DNA of 64,000 nt, from positions 543,368 to 607,367 of the forward strand of contig WMCF01000088.1 in assembly GCA_009792885.1 (NCBI GenBank), read 5' to 3'. Under the pieces are notes generated by a model. It worked only from the letters and a program-made list of their open reading frames with translations. It was not told the origin of the DNA and made no database searches. Made by a program: the position numbers and the translations under genes. Within the stretch, counting starts at the first letter, position 1. The number at the start of each line of letters is the position of its first letter. Source of the stretch: Eremophila alpestris peregrina. Lineage: Eukaryota > Chordata > Aves > Passeriformes > Alaudidae. Of this stretch, positions 60,901 through 63,938 are shown one piece after another.

Positions 60901-63133
60901 ACAGGATTAATATTTATATTTCATTATTTGATACACATGGCTTAGCCATTGTGTCTTGTGAGATTGTGGTACATTTTATACTGGGTATTTGCACAAAAAA
61001 GAGCATTTAAATATTTTTCTCTCCTTTGCTGCCCCACATCTATTAAATTCCTTTTAATTTCTTTTCATCTCCTGTGAACCAAATCTCCTCTTCCCCACTC
61101 TTTGTCACATCCTACTTTTTTCCTAAGAACCTCTACACATTTCCCAGAGCTGAAACAGCCTTCAGCAGTTAAAAACTGCAGGAGCTGAACCCATTTCCTC
61201 CTTGGGACTTAGATGAGCTGAGAAGATTCTTTCTCCTGCCTTTCCTGAGACAATGCCAAGCTGTTTTTCTCTTGCTGCATATGTGACAGCTCCTGATTCT
61301 TGTTCCTCTGCCTTCTCCAGAGTGGTGCCATGACAATGGAGTTAACTACAAGATTGGGGAGAAGTGGGACAGGCAAGGGGAGAATGGCCAGATGATGAGC
61401 TGTACCTGCCTTGGGAATGGCAAAGGAGAATTCAAGTGTGAACCTCGTAAGTGTCTGGCTGCTGTTGGTCTGAGCTCTCCCTCAGGAAGTCTCAGCAGCT
61501 CAGCTCTGTCCTGCCAGGGGGACAAGCAGATTATCAGTGTGTCTGGTTGAGGCTGAACTGGTGACAGCTCCAGTCTATTCTCACAAGAGATGAAGGCATA
61601 AATCTCACATTCCTGAGCCTGGAAAGAAGCAAACCTTCAGTTAGCTCAGATCACAGCACACTGAGCACCTGCCTGCTCTGTGCCTCTGGCCCTGGAGCTG
61701 CACACCAGGGACTTGTCACTGCTTTCAGAGGGGTGGATTATCCCAGCTGGACTTTCCTGCAAGGCCTGTGGTCTCAAGTTCCTCTGGCATTCACACTGTG
61801 ACTCAAACTGCATTGCAGTTGTCAGGAAAATCCCCCCCTGTTGTAGGTTAAGATGTCTGGAGAGCTGTGGACATGTCTGATGTTCCCCTGCCAGGCAGGG
61901 AGCCTGTGGTCAGACAAGGGCAGCACACTTCCCCAGGGGCTGATCACCAGGCTGCTTTGAGAATGCTCAAAGCCAAGGCAGGCCCTGAGCTGTGCCTGTG
62001 TCCCCACAGATGAGACCACGTGCTATGATGATGGCAAGATGTACCACGTTGGGGAGCAGTGGCAGAAGGAGTACTTTGGGGCCATCTGCTCCTGCACTTG
62101 CTATGGAGGACAGCAGGTGAGCAGCAGGGATGTGCTGGGTGGGACACAGGGGAGGCTGCACTTCTCACACTGCTGGGCTTCATGGAAGGGCCCAAAACAG
62201 CCCCATGTAAGAAGAAAAGTAATTAGGAGAGCTGAAGCACTTGCATCAGTGCCTGTGTGGTGTAACACAGGGGCAGCCTCATTGGTGCTGGAGGCTCTAG
62301 CCTCATGTATGAATGATCGTGAATTAATGGCTATAAGCTGAAGGAGGATAGATTTAGAGTGGATATTAGGAAGAAATTCTTCCCTGTGAGTGTGGGGAGG
62401 CCCTGGCACAGGGTGCCCAGAGCAGCTGTGGCTGCCCCTGGATCCCTGGCAGTGTCCAAGGCCAGGTTGGATGGGGCTTGGAGCAGCTTGGGATGGTGGA
62501 AGGTGTCCCTGCCCATAGCAGGGGAGTGGAATGGAGCTTTAGGGTTCTGTGTGGGGTTCTGTGAGCCTTGGCCATGGCACTGACTGACGTTGTGTCCCCG
62601 CAGGGCTGGCGCTGTGACAACTGCCGCAGGCCCAGCGTGGAGGTGGCCCCCGAGGGCTCTGCTGGCCACACCTACACACAGTTCACACAGAGGTACCACC
62701 AGGCCACCAACACTGTGAGTACAGCTTTCCTCCTCTGCCCTTCCCGGTGTGATTCTGAGGTGGTGGGTCCCCGCAGGGCTCAGGGGACAGCAGCGCGCGG
62801 GTTTGTGCCCCCAGCAGTGCATGATGGCCCCAGTGCACACACACCTGCTTGAGCTGCCCCTCCACACACAGTCCCAGCAGTTGTGCAGTCCCAGCAGGGC
62901 CTCGATGCATGCTCTGAGGCAGTAGTGCATGCAGTGATTGCCAGGGTGTGCTGTGTGCTGGGAAACGGCCCCGGGCGCTGCCGGCGGCTCCCAGCACAAA
63001 CCACACCCAGCACAGAGCTCGAACCGAGCTAACTCTAACTTTCCTTCCCTCCTGACAGAACGTCAACTGCCCCATTGAGTGTTTCATGCCCCTAGATGTA
63101 CAGGCAGACACACAACAGCCACGGGGAAAGTAA
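12812..63133 (+). CDS. FN1: Fibronectin gene, complete coding span (46 exons)
   Basis: Fibronectin is a secreted dimeric glycoprotein of plasma and extracellular matrix. It binds integrins, collagen, fibrin and heparin and assembles into fibrils. Joining the 46 exons listed below gives 7446 nt (2481 codons plus TAA) without frame breaks. Module order is signal peptide and propeptide, I1-I6, II1-II2, I7-I9, III1-III7, EDB, III8-III11, EDA, III12-III14, V, III15, I10-I12 and a tail with the dimer cysteines. Nearly all modules are bounded by phase-1 introns, so whole exons can be skipped in frame. Introns inside III-1, III-6, III-12, III-15 and I-12, and the one before exon 46, are phase 0. N-glycosylation sequons seen include NYT (II-2), NQT and NCT (I-8), NIS (III-3), NTT (III-5), NVS (III-7) and NAS (EDB). 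Identification rests on near-identity to human fibronectin recalled from memory. The exon structure itself is read directly from the sequence. Confidence 0.98.
13201..13329 (+). CDS. FN1: FN1 exon 2: type I module 1
   Basis: Residues 53-95. It carries the four-cysteine type I pattern (TCYD, CTC, NCES) and the strongly conserved INQQWERTYLG stretch. Module I-1 begins the 70-kDa N-terminal region (I1-I5) that binds fibrin, bacteria and cell-surface assembly sites. The acceptor is the pyrimidine-rich CCCCCAG before 13201, and the donor is GTAAGT. Phase 1 at both ends. Confidence 0.96.
13330..14798 (+). other. Intron 2 (1.5 kb)
   Basis: Ordinary intron between I-1 and I-2. No repeat or other gene was recognised in it. 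Confidence 0.8.
14799..14936 (+). CDS. FN1: FN1 exon 3: type I module 2
   Basis: Residues 96-141. It reads EETCFDKYTGSTYRVGETYE then [20 protein letters not shown], with the four type I cysteines. Acceptor CCTCCTAG, donor GTATGT at 14937, phase 1-1. It is part of the fibrin and heparin-I binding N-terminal array. Confidence 0.96.
14937..16760 (+). other. Intron 3 (1.8 kb)
   Basis: It holds a C/T-rich patch near 15470-15540 and a T-rich run at about 16083-16105. I recognised no mobile element or RNA gene. The 3' part, toward exon 4, is noticeably richer in G+C than the rest. Confidence 0.75.
16761..16892 (+). CDS. FN1: FN1 exon 4: type I module 3
   Basis: Residues 142-185. It starts NRCHEGGQSYKIGDTWRRP and ends KGEWTCKPV, with four cysteines. 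It contains an IGD tripeptide, the motif linked to migration-stimulating activity of type I modules. Acceptor CCCCCACAG, donor GTGAGT at 16893. Confidence 0.96.
17012..17149 (+). CDS. FN1: FN1 exon 5: type I module 4
   Basis: Residues 186-231. It reads AERCYDNTAGTSYVVGETWE, then [20 protein letters not shown], almost identical to mammalian I-4. Only 119 bp of intron separate it from exon 4. I-4 and I-5 form a rigid pair within the fibrin-binding and matrix-assembly region. Confidence 0.96.
17150..19549 (+). other. Intron 5 (2.4 kb)
   Basis: AT-rich intron without recognisable mobile element, RNA gene or unexplained open frame. Confidence 0.75.
19550..19708 (+). CDS. FN1: FN1 exon 6: type I module 5
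   Basis: Residues 232-284. It starts NRCNDHDTKTSYRIGDTW and contains CTGNGRGEWKC, so it has both an IGD motif and the GNGRG loop that in mammals can deamidate to isoDGR, an alpha-v-beta-3 ligand. A linker HTSLHTTST follows and leads to the gelatin-binding domain. Donor GTAAGT at 19709. Confidence 0.96.
19709..21139 (+). other. Intron 6 (1.4 kb)
   Basis: It contains a T-run near 20300-20320 and the duplicated 24-mer described separately at 20851-20906. A CCTTGTG/CCCCTGTG-TGCCACATGT mini-duplication occurs just before the exon 7 acceptor (about 21093-21139). Confidence 0.75.
20851..20906. repeat. Direct repeat, two identical 24-mers
   Basis: The 24-mer at 20851-20874 recurs exactly at 20883-20906 with an 8-nt spacer (period 32). 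It lies in intron 6 about 230 bp before exon 7 and probably arose as a recent local duplication. Confidence 0.95.
21140..21340 (+). CDS. FN1: FN1 exon 7: linker and type I module 6
   Basis: Residues 285-351. A Gln/Pro-rich linker (ALYQPQPQQPQPQPYGQ) precedes the module with four cysteines (GQCITDNG, LCTC, VSCQE). I-6 starts the collagen/gelatin-binding unit I6-II1-II2-I7-I8-I9. The imperfect CAG/CCG repeats in the linker could vary in length. Donor GTATGA at 21341. Confidence 0.96.
   Translation, partial: ALAPPASPTCRRRCTSRSRSSRSPSPTASASPTTASSTRWACSGSRHRAASKCFAPAWAMESAARR
21797..21976 (+). CDS. FN1: FN1 exon 8: type II module 1
   Basis: Residues 352-411. AVTQTYGGNSDGEPCVLPF opens the kringle-like type II fold, with four cysteines in PCVLPF, YSCTTEGR, FWCSTTSN and SFCTD. 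It is one of the two modules that bind denatured collagen. Acceptor CTGAAG at 21796, donor GTGAGT. Confidence 0.96.
22565..22622 (+). mobile_element. CR1 LINE 3'-end fragment
   Basis: GGTTGGGCTCAATGATCTTG, then AAGGTCTTTTCCAACCTAGT and GATTCTGTG, match the diagnostic CR1 3' terminus of birds and other reptiles, ending in the ATTCTRTG tail unit. Only about 60 bp are recognisable. It lies in the same direction as the gene, in intron 8. Confidence 0.85.
23401..23419. repeat. (GA)9 dinucleotide repeat near exon 9
   Basis: Nine and a half GA units lie about 45 bp upstream of the exon 9 start, close to where the branch point and polypyrimidine tract must be. Length changes could influence recognition of the second type II exon. 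Confidence 0.9.
23465..23641 (+). CDS. FN1: FN1 exon 9: type II module 2
   Basis: Residues 412-470. VLVQTRGGNSNGALCHFPF begins the second kringle-like module, with cysteines in LCHFPF, TDCTSEGR, KWCGTT and GFCPM. NNRNYTDC supplies an N-glycosylation sequon at the position known in human fibronectin. It has the same exon pattern as exon 8. Confidence 0.96.
24062..24214 (+). CDS. FN1: FN1 exon 10: type I module 7
   Basis: Residues 471-521. It starts AHEEICTTNDGVMYRVGD and contains CVGNGRGEWTC, with four cysteines. The GNGRG loop is kept, but the IGD motif of human I-7 is VGD here (valine codon 24106-24108). It belongs to the gelatin-binding domain. Donor GTACTG. Confidence 0.96.
24215..25955 (+). 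other. Intron 10 (1.7 kb)
   Basis: No element recognised, apart from a T-run near 24884-24896. Confidence 0.75.
25956..26084 (+). CDS. FN1: FN1 exon 11: type I module 8
   Basis: Residues 522-564. DQCIVDGITYDVNQTFHKRH and NCTCFGQGRGRWKC give the type I pattern. Two N-glycosylation sequons (NQT, NCT) sit where human I-8 has NDT and NCT. I-8 and I-9 bind a collagen-I peptide near the collagenase site. Donor GTGAGT. Confidence 0.96.
26085..27583 (+). other. Intron 11 (1.5 kb)
   Basis: No element recognised. TGCATG occurs at about 27051 and 27413, showing that the hexamer also occurs outside the EDB region. Confidence 0.75.
27584..27727 (+). CDS. FN1: FN1 exon 12: type I module 9
   Basis: Residues 565-612. 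DQCQDSETRTFYQIGDSWEK, then [20 protein letters not shown], with an IGD motif and four cysteines. It ends the collagen-binding array, and HCQPLQTYP leads into III-1. If intron 12 is retained, translation continues 15 codons to a TGA at 27772-27774. Confidence 0.96.
27728..29499 (+). other. Intron 12 (1.8 kb), possible truncated-isoform end
   Basis: The intron starts with a short in-frame extension ending in TGA at 27772-27774. An AATAAA hexamer lies downstream at 28452-28457. This arrangement resembles human migration-stimulating factor, made by retaining intron 12. No other element was recognised. Confidence 0.6.
29500..29621 (+). CDS. FN1: FN1 exon 13: type III module 1, first half
   Basis: Residues 613-653. 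GSTGPVQVIITESTNQPNSH and then PIQWNAPERSHITQYILRWR. III-1 contains cryptic self-assembly sites in mammals. The exon enters in phase 1 and ends in phase 0 (CCG then GTGCGT), so skipping it alone would break the frame. Confidence 0.95.
30828..31005 (+). CDS. FN1: FN1 exon 14: type III module 1, second half
   Basis: Residues 654-712. KNSGRQWKEATIPGHRNSYT, then ISGLKPGVIYEGQLIS and VTRFDFTTTST. It has the typical type III second-half motif GLKPGV-Y. The phase 0 start pairs with exon 13. Acceptor CTTGCAG, donor GTGAGC at 31006. Confidence 0.95.
31130..31306 (+). CDS. FN1: FN1 exon 15: type III module 2, first half
   Basis: Residues 713-771. SNTVSGETTLLPPVVATSES, then [20 protein letters not shown] and DEPQYL. 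It lies only 124 bp after exon 14. III-1 and III-2 interact to form a conformational switch in fibril assembly. Confidence 0.95.
31307..32832 (+). other. Intron 15 (1.5 kb)
   Basis: No mobile element was recognised. A TGAGTCA (AP-1 consensus) occurs near 32485. There is a T-run near 31623-31632. Confidence 0.7.
32833..32961 (+). CDS. FN1: FN1 exon 16: type III module 2, second half
   Basis: Residues 772-814. [20 protein letters not shown], then IVNVYQISEEGEQNLILSTS. It completes III-2, with donor GTGAGT at 32962. Phase 1-1. Confidence 0.95.
33074..33163 (+). CDS. FN1: FN1 exon 17: type III module 3, first half
   Basis: Residues 815-844. APDAPPEHTVESVDDTSIVI, then SWSRPQAPITG, ending at the usual intra-module junction before GYR. 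It is a short 90-bp exon. Acceptor CTGAACAG, donor GTGTGT. Confidence 0.95.
33699..33893 (+). CDS. FN1: FN1 exon 18: type III module 3, second half
   Basis: Residues 845-909. GYRIVYVPSVEGSSTELNLP, then LMPGVQYNISIYAVEENQES. YNIS gives a sequon at the site glycosylated in human III-3. The exon tail TTGVPRT runs into III-4. Confidence 0.95.
34742..34801. repeat. Perfect tandem duplication, 2 x 30 bp
   Basis: The 30-mer beginning CCAGATCAGCCCTTGTACTT at 34742-34771 is followed immediately by an identical copy at 34772-34801, in intron 18. Full identity suggests a recent event. Confidence 0.97.
35254..35526 (+). CDS. FN1: FN1 exon 19: type III module 4 (whole module)
   Basis: Residues 910-1000. 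The whole module is one 273-bp exon: DEVPSPRDLQFVEVSDIKIT, then IMWSPPQSQVSGYRVEVIPV and GTTYLFKVFAVNQGRESKPL. The 91-codon, phase 1-1 exon has the same architecture as the alternative EDB exon, though no alternative use of III-4 is known to me. Confidence 0.95.
35527..38478 (+). other. Intron 19 (3.0 kb, longest in the gene)
   Basis: A single-copy-looking intron. A weak inverted repeat (11-bp arms at about 37356-37366 and 37424-37434) and a short (GT)n near 37102-37112 are the only structures noticed. Confidence 0.7.
38479..38745 (+). CDS. FN1: FN1 exon 20: type III module 5 (whole module)
   Basis: Residues 1001-1089. KLDAPTNLRFLNTTEHSVLV, then LWTRPRAVITGYKLTAGPTR. KLDAPT is the alpha-4 integrin site described in mammalian III-5, and NTT is a sequon. 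The exon is markedly G+C-rich. Donor GTGAGT, followed by a short (CA)n. Confidence 0.95.
39428..39460. repeat. Near-perfect palindrome, 16-bp arms, 1-nt loop
   Basis: 39428-39443 pairs with 39445-39460 at 15 of 16 positions (mismatch C39436/A39452) around a single C at 39444. It is located in intron 20 (38746-40298), which otherwise shows nothing recognisable. Confidence 0.92.
40299..40393 (+). CDS. FN1: FN1 exon 21: type III module 6, first half
   Basis: Residues 1090-1121. YQPAGSVPPFNTEVTETSIV, then ITWTPAPRIGFK. It enters in phase 1 and ends in phase 0 (AAG then GTAGGA). III-6 lacks the usual GYR at this position, as in human fibronectin. Confidence 0.95.
40687..40855 (+). CDS. FN1: FN1 exon 22: type III module 6, second half
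   Basis: Residues 1122-1177. LGVRPSQGGEAPREVISDSG, then SIVISGLTPGVEYTYSLTVL. Acceptor CCCCTGCAG, donor GTATGG at 40856. Phase 0 start, phase 1 end. Confidence 0.95.
41106..41192 (+). CDS. FN1: FN1 exon 23: type III module 7, first half
   Basis: Residues 1178-1206. PLAPPTNLRLKSNPDTGILI, then VSWERSTSP. This 87-bp exon was found by its conserved NPDTG-VSWERS core. Acceptor TTGCAG, donor GTAACC. Confidence 0.94.
41939..42130 (+). CDS. FN1: FN1 exon 24: type III module 7, second half (free cysteine)
   Basis: Residues 1207-1270. GISGYRVTTAPTDGQQGST, then LEEVVGADQTTCTFENLNPG. Cys1237 (42028-42030) is the buried free thiol of III-7 known from mammals. YNVS supplies a sequon. It is the constitutive exon spliced to EDB or directly to III-8. 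Confidence 0.95.
42131..44425 (+). other. Intron 24 (2.3 kb) upstream of EDB
   Basis: It contains a 38-bp near-palindrome at 43381-43418. The last 70 bp before EDB form a long pyrimidine-rich tract ending CTCATTAG, with CTAAC as a branch-point candidate at 44414-44418. No mobile element was recognised. Confidence 0.75.
43381..43418. repeat. 38-bp near-perfect palindrome, no loop
   Basis: 43381-43399 is the reverse complement of 43400-43418 except for one G/T pair (43393/43406). The centre is CAGCTG. It lies about 1 kb upstream of the alternatively spliced EDB exon. Confidence 0.95.
44426..44698 (+). CDS. FN1: FN1 exon 25: alternative extra domain B (EDB/EIIIB)
   Basis: Residues 1271-1361, one whole type III module in a single 273-bp, phase 1-1 exon, so inclusion or skipping keeps frame. 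It reads EVPQLTDLSFVDITDSSIGL and later ITVVAAGESVPIFEDFVDSS. It differs from human EDB, as I remember it, at three residues. EDB is included mainly in embryonic and remodelling tissue and skipped in plasma fibronectin. Third codon positions are less G+C-rich than in most neighbouring exons. The donor is GTGAAT (no +5 G). Confidence 0.96.
45213..45652 (+). promoter_or_regulatory. TGCATG cluster, candidate EDB splicing enhancer
   Basis: Five TGCATG hexamers occur at 45213, 45247, 45355, 45620 and 45647 in the 1044-bp intron after EDB. RBFOX proteins bind (U)GCAUG. Repeated TGCATG in this intron of the rat gene is the established enhancer of EDB inclusion. The copies at 45620 and 45647 sit in a partial duplication of TCTGTT-GCATGAGTT. 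Function here is inferred from that precedent. Confidence 0.85.
45743..45925 (+). CDS. FN1: FN1 exon 26: type III module 8, first half
   Basis: Residues 1362-1422. AVPPPTDLRFTNVGPDTMRV, then TWTAPTSIVLSGFLVRYSPA. It is the exon joined to exon 24 when EDB is skipped. Acceptor TGTGTAG, donor GTAAGT at 45926. Confidence 0.95.
45985..46280 (-). mobile_element. CR1 LINE fragment, antisense to FN1
   Basis: The + strand shows ACCAAGCCATATCCCCAGGT, TTTCAGTGAAAAGATTTTCC, CCAACCTCAACCTCCCCTAG and TCCTATCACTT in order. Together these are the reverse complement of the CR1 3' region (well known in avian genomes). Ends are approximate. It lies in intron 26, between the two halves of III-8. Confidence 0.85.
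47202..47291 (+). CDS. FN1: FN1 exon 27: type III module 8, second half
   Basis: Residues 1423-1452. NLLPGTEYLVRVYSISEQHE, then SAPLYGVQKT. It completes III-8. Acceptor CCACAG, donor GTACTT. It is separated from exon 28 by 132 bp. Confidence 0.95.
47424..47693 (+). CDS. FN1: FN1 exon 28: type III module 9 (synergy module)
   Basis: Residues 1453-1542, the whole module in one 270-bp exon, strongly G+C-rich. GLDSPTGLDFSDITANSFTV, then HWIAPRATITGYRIRYQPEQ. The synergy site that assists alpha-5-beta-1 binding reads PPSRN at residues 1503-1507 (47573-47587) instead of human PHSRN. The key Arg is kept. Donor GTGAGC. Confidence 0.96.
48032..48148 (+). CDS. FN1: FN1 exon 29: type III module 10, first half
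   Basis: Residues 1543-1581. VSDVPRDLEVTPTSPTSLRI, then SWDAPAVTVRYYRITYGET. These are the beta strands A to C' of the principal integrin-binding module. Acceptor TTTTTCTAG, donor GTGAGG. Confidence 0.96.
48514..48678 (+). CDS. FN1: FN1 exon 30: type III module 10 with RGD
   Basis: Residues 1582-1636. GGSSPVQEFTVPGTVSTATI, then [20 protein letters not shown]. RGD is encoded at 48627-48635 (residues 1620-1622) in the F-G loop. It is the main ligand for alpha-5-beta-1 and alpha-v integrins. Donor GTGAGA. Confidence 0.97.
49339..49494 (+). CDS. FN1: FN1 exon 31: type III module 11, first half
   Basis: Residues 1637-1688. EIDTPSQMQVTDVQDNSISI, then RWLPSTSPVTGYRVTAVPKK. Donor GTAAGA at 49495. 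Phase 1-1. Confidence 0.95.
50208..50321 (+). CDS. FN1: FN1 exon 32: type III module 11, second half
   Basis: Residues 1689-1726. DQTQVTIEGLQPTVEYVVSV, then FAQNQNGESLPLVETAVT. The polypyrimidine tract before it is locally duplicated (TGCTGTTCTTTC at 50170 and 50189). It is the upstream partner exon for EDA. Donor GTATGT. Confidence 0.95.
50322..51966 (+). other. Intron 32 (1.6 kb) upstream of EDA
   Basis: No mobile element was recognised. The 3' end carries CTCTTCCCGTTAATTTGCCT then AACAG before the EDA exon. CTTAAC at about 51936-51941 is a possible branch point. Confidence 0.7.
51967..52236 (+). CDS. FN1: FN1 exon 33: alternative extra domain A (EDA/EIIIA)
   Basis: Residues 1727-1816, one whole type III module in a 270-bp phase 1-1 exon. 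NIDRPKGLTFTEVDVDSIKI, then AWESPQGQVTRYRVTYSSPE. EDGIHEL (52083-52103, residues 1766-1772) is the alpha-4/alpha-9 integrin site. EDA is included in cellular but not plasma fibronectin and promotes myofibroblast and innate immune responses in mammals. Donor GTACAG (no +5 G). Confidence 0.97.
52122..52129 (+). promoter_or_regulatory. EDA exonic splicing enhancer GAAGAAGA
   Basis: GAAGAAGA within the EDA exon is identical to the purine-rich enhancer that recruits SR proteins to the human EDA exon. The downstream position of the human silencer core CAAGG reads CATGG here (52143-52147). Confidence 0.8.
52237..54012 (+). other. Intron 33 (1.8 kb) downstream of EDA
   Basis: The first 600 bp are G+C-rich and the rest AT-rich. 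No element was recognised. No TGCATG cluster like that after EDB is present near the EDA donor. Confidence 0.65.
54013..54200 (+). CDS. FN1: FN1 exon 34: type III module 12, first half
   Basis: Residues 1817-1879. AIPPPTNLKFTQVTPTSLTI, then NWNAPNVRLTGYRVRVNPKE. III-12 to III-14 form the Hep II heparin-binding domain. It ends in phase 0 at SGLM (donor GTAACT), later in the module than most split III exons. Confidence 0.95.
55244..55331 (+). CDS. FN1: FN1 exon 35: type III module 12, second half
   Basis: Residues 1880-1908. [20 protein letters not shown], then AQGVVTTLE. Phase 0 to 1. The acceptor is CCATTCCAG. Because the exon itself starts GTAGCA, the AG boundary was fixed by keeping SGLM-VATKY in frame. 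Confidence 0.95.
55497..55673 (+). CDS. FN1: FN1 exon 36: type III module 13, first half (heparin site)
   Basis: Residues 1909-1967. NVSPPRRPRVTDVTETTITI, then TWRTKTETITGFLVEAVPAG. The RRxR stretch plus WRTK forms the cationic cradle that is the main heparin site of fibronectin. Human RRAR is RRPR here, so the three arginines are kept. A later human lysine in QRTIKP is serine here. Confidence 0.95.
55897..55986 (+). CDS. FN1: FN1 exon 37: type III module 13, second half
   Basis: Residues 1968-1997. GLQPGTDYKIYLYTLNENAR, then SSPVVLDAST. The 90-bp exon has acceptor TTTTAG and donor GTAATG. Confidence 0.95.
56196..56375 (+). CDS. FN1: FN1 exon 38: type III module 14, first half
   Basis: Residues 1998-2057. 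AIDAPSNLRFLTTTSNSLLA, then TWQPPRAKITGYIIRYAKPG. IDAPS (residues 1999-2003) is a known alpha-4-beta-1 site in III-14. PRPRPG near the end is conserved. Donor GTAACT. Confidence 0.95.
56907..56996 (+). CDS. FN1: FN1 exon 39: type III module 14, second half
   Basis: Residues 2058-2087. GLEPGTEYIIYIIAVKNSQK, then SEPLVGRKRT. KNSQKSEP corresponds to the human KNNQKSEP cell-binding and heparin-binding peptide. The donor GTAAAC is the fixed 5' partner for all V-region splice choices. Confidence 0.95.
57794..58254 (+). CDS. FN1: FN1 exon 40: variable (V/IIICS) region and start of III-15
   Basis: Residues 2088-2241, 461 bp, phase 1 to 0. The first 118 residues are the V region (about 120 in human). 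It begins DELPTLISRPHPNQPDILDV, so the CS1 LDVPS alpha-4-beta-1 site is present (LDV at 57844-57852, residues 2105-2107). The human CS5 REDV is absent (EVPGYQVPIVVEP instead). III-15 starts near QEALSHTTISWRP and carries the free Cys2230 (58219-58221). The exon is very G+C-rich. Internal acceptors differ from mammals (see findings). Confidence 0.95.
59103..59241 (+). CDS. FN1: FN1 exon 41: type III module 15, second half
   Basis: Residues 2242-2287. FRVPGTSSSATLKGLTRGAT, then YNIIVEALKDHRRQKVLEEV. Phase 0 to 1. Acceptor TTGTTGCAG, donor GTAAGG. It is the last type III exon. Confidence 0.95.
60103..60267 (+). CDS. FN1: FN1 exon 42: type I module 10
   Basis: Residues 2288-2342. VSEGLNQPADDTCFDTYTGS, then GFKLWCQCLGFGSGHFRCDS, with four type I cysteines. 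I-10 to I-12 form the C-terminal fibrin-binding domain. Donor GTGAGT. Confidence 0.96.
61321..61446 (+). CDS. FN1: FN1 exon 43: type I module 11
   Basis: Residues 2343-2384. KWCHDNGVNYKIGEKWDRQG, then MMSCTCLGNGKGEFKCEP. The acceptor CCTTCTCCAG ends at 61320, and the donor is GTAAGT. Almost identical to human I-11. Confidence 0.96.
62010..62116 (+). CDS. FN1: FN1 exon 44: type I module 12, first part
   Basis: Residues 2385-2420. HETTCYDDGKMYHVGEQWQK, then EYFGAICSCTCYGGQQ. It ends in phase 0 inside the module, just before GWRC, as in human. Donor GTGAGC at 62117. Confidence 0.96.
62332..62550 (+). mobile_element. CR1 LINE 3' fragment in intron 44
   Basis: The sense strand reads ATATTAGGAAGAAATTCTTC, CCAGAGCAGCTGTGGCTGCC, GTCCAAGGCCAGGTTGGATG and GAAGGTGTCCCTGCCCAT, the hallmark 3' untranslated part of avian CR1. 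It lies in the same direction as FN1 and about 50 bp before exon 45. The antisense open frame of 222 codons over it is incidental. Confidence 0.92.
62604..62714 (+). CDS. FN1: FN1 exon 45: end of I-12 and tail linker
   Basis: Residues 2421-2457. GWRCDNCRRPSVEVAPEGSA, then TYTQFTQRYHQATNT. It completes I-12 and leads into the C-terminal tail. Phase 0-0, donor GTGAGT. The linker after CRRP differs most from human. Confidence 0.95.
63059..63133 (+). CDS. FN1: FN1 exon 46: dimerisation tail and stop
   Basis: Residues 2458-2481 plus TAA at 63131-63133. NVNCPIECFMPLDVQAD is identical to the mammalian tail. Cys2461 and Cys2465 form the antiparallel interchain disulfides of the fibronectin dimer. 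The final residues TQQPRGK replace human REDSRE. Confidence 0.97.
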   Translation, partial: NVNCPIECFMPLDVQADTQQPRGK

Positions 63134-63792
63134 CATCGAGCAAGACTCCTTGCGGCCATGGCAACAGACAGACCAAAGCATAAATCCCTCTGTGCCACGA
63201 GTACCATCCAAACTGGAGTGATGCTAGCAAAACTGCATCTAGTGAGAATGGCCCCCTGCTCTGGAGCCATTTTCCCAGCTTAAGCTCAACTCACAGCTTC
63301 TCCAAGCGCCACTCTTGGAGTGTTTCAGACTTTTCTCATGATTGATAGCGATTGTCTTGGTTTTGCTCAAAGTGCTGAATTCCAGGCAATATTTTCAAAT
63401 TTAAAGGGGGCAAAAAAAAAAAAAACCAAACAAAAAACAAACCAACAAAGGGGAGGAGGGGGAGAGGTGGCAAATCACAAATTTGGTGGGGTAGCAAAAT
63501 ACTGCAGGGGAGGGAGGGTGTGTAAATTCAAGGGTCCAGTGCTATGCAAGAACATTTGAGTACAGCAATACTGAGGTTAAGGGATAGGAAAGTCCACCAA
63601 ACACTTCTGCTTTCACATAAGCATGCAGCCAGCAATAAGATAGGAACAGCAAATCCAATCACTGTGATATTTAAAATATGCACAGTCCTAATTCTTTCTT
63701 GATGATCCTAGTATTTTTCTAGCTGTATCTTTATATCTCATACTGTTATTTATCAGTTTTGTTCCCCTGACCTTCAAGTGTTTTTATATGGG

Positions 63793-63798
63793 AATAAA
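63793..63798 (+). terminator. Poly(A) signal AATAAA (proximal)
   Basis: Canonical AATAAA about 660 nt after the stop codon. It may give the shorter of two alternative 3'UTRs. Confidence 0.65.
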
Positions 63799-63932
63799 AT
63801 GTATGGAAGACACTTAGTATGCAGTTGACAAAAGAGGAATTTGGTGTAATTATGATCAGTGATTATTTTTATACTGTAAGTGCCAAAGCTTTACTACTGT
63901 GGAAGAGAGAAAAAAAAAAAACCAACTCTTTT

Positions 63933-63938
63933 AATAAA
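63933..63938 (+). terminator. Poly(A) signal AATAAA (distal)
   Basis: Canonical AATAAA in TTTTAATAAAAAGATTTACA, 140 nt beyond the proximal one. Cleavage would fall near 63950-63965, and T-rich sequence follows. Confidence 0.7.

Noticed and set aside
62331..62999. 222-codon antisense open frame
   Set aside because: It spans a CR1 fragment, exon 45 and intron sequence, with no recognisable domain.
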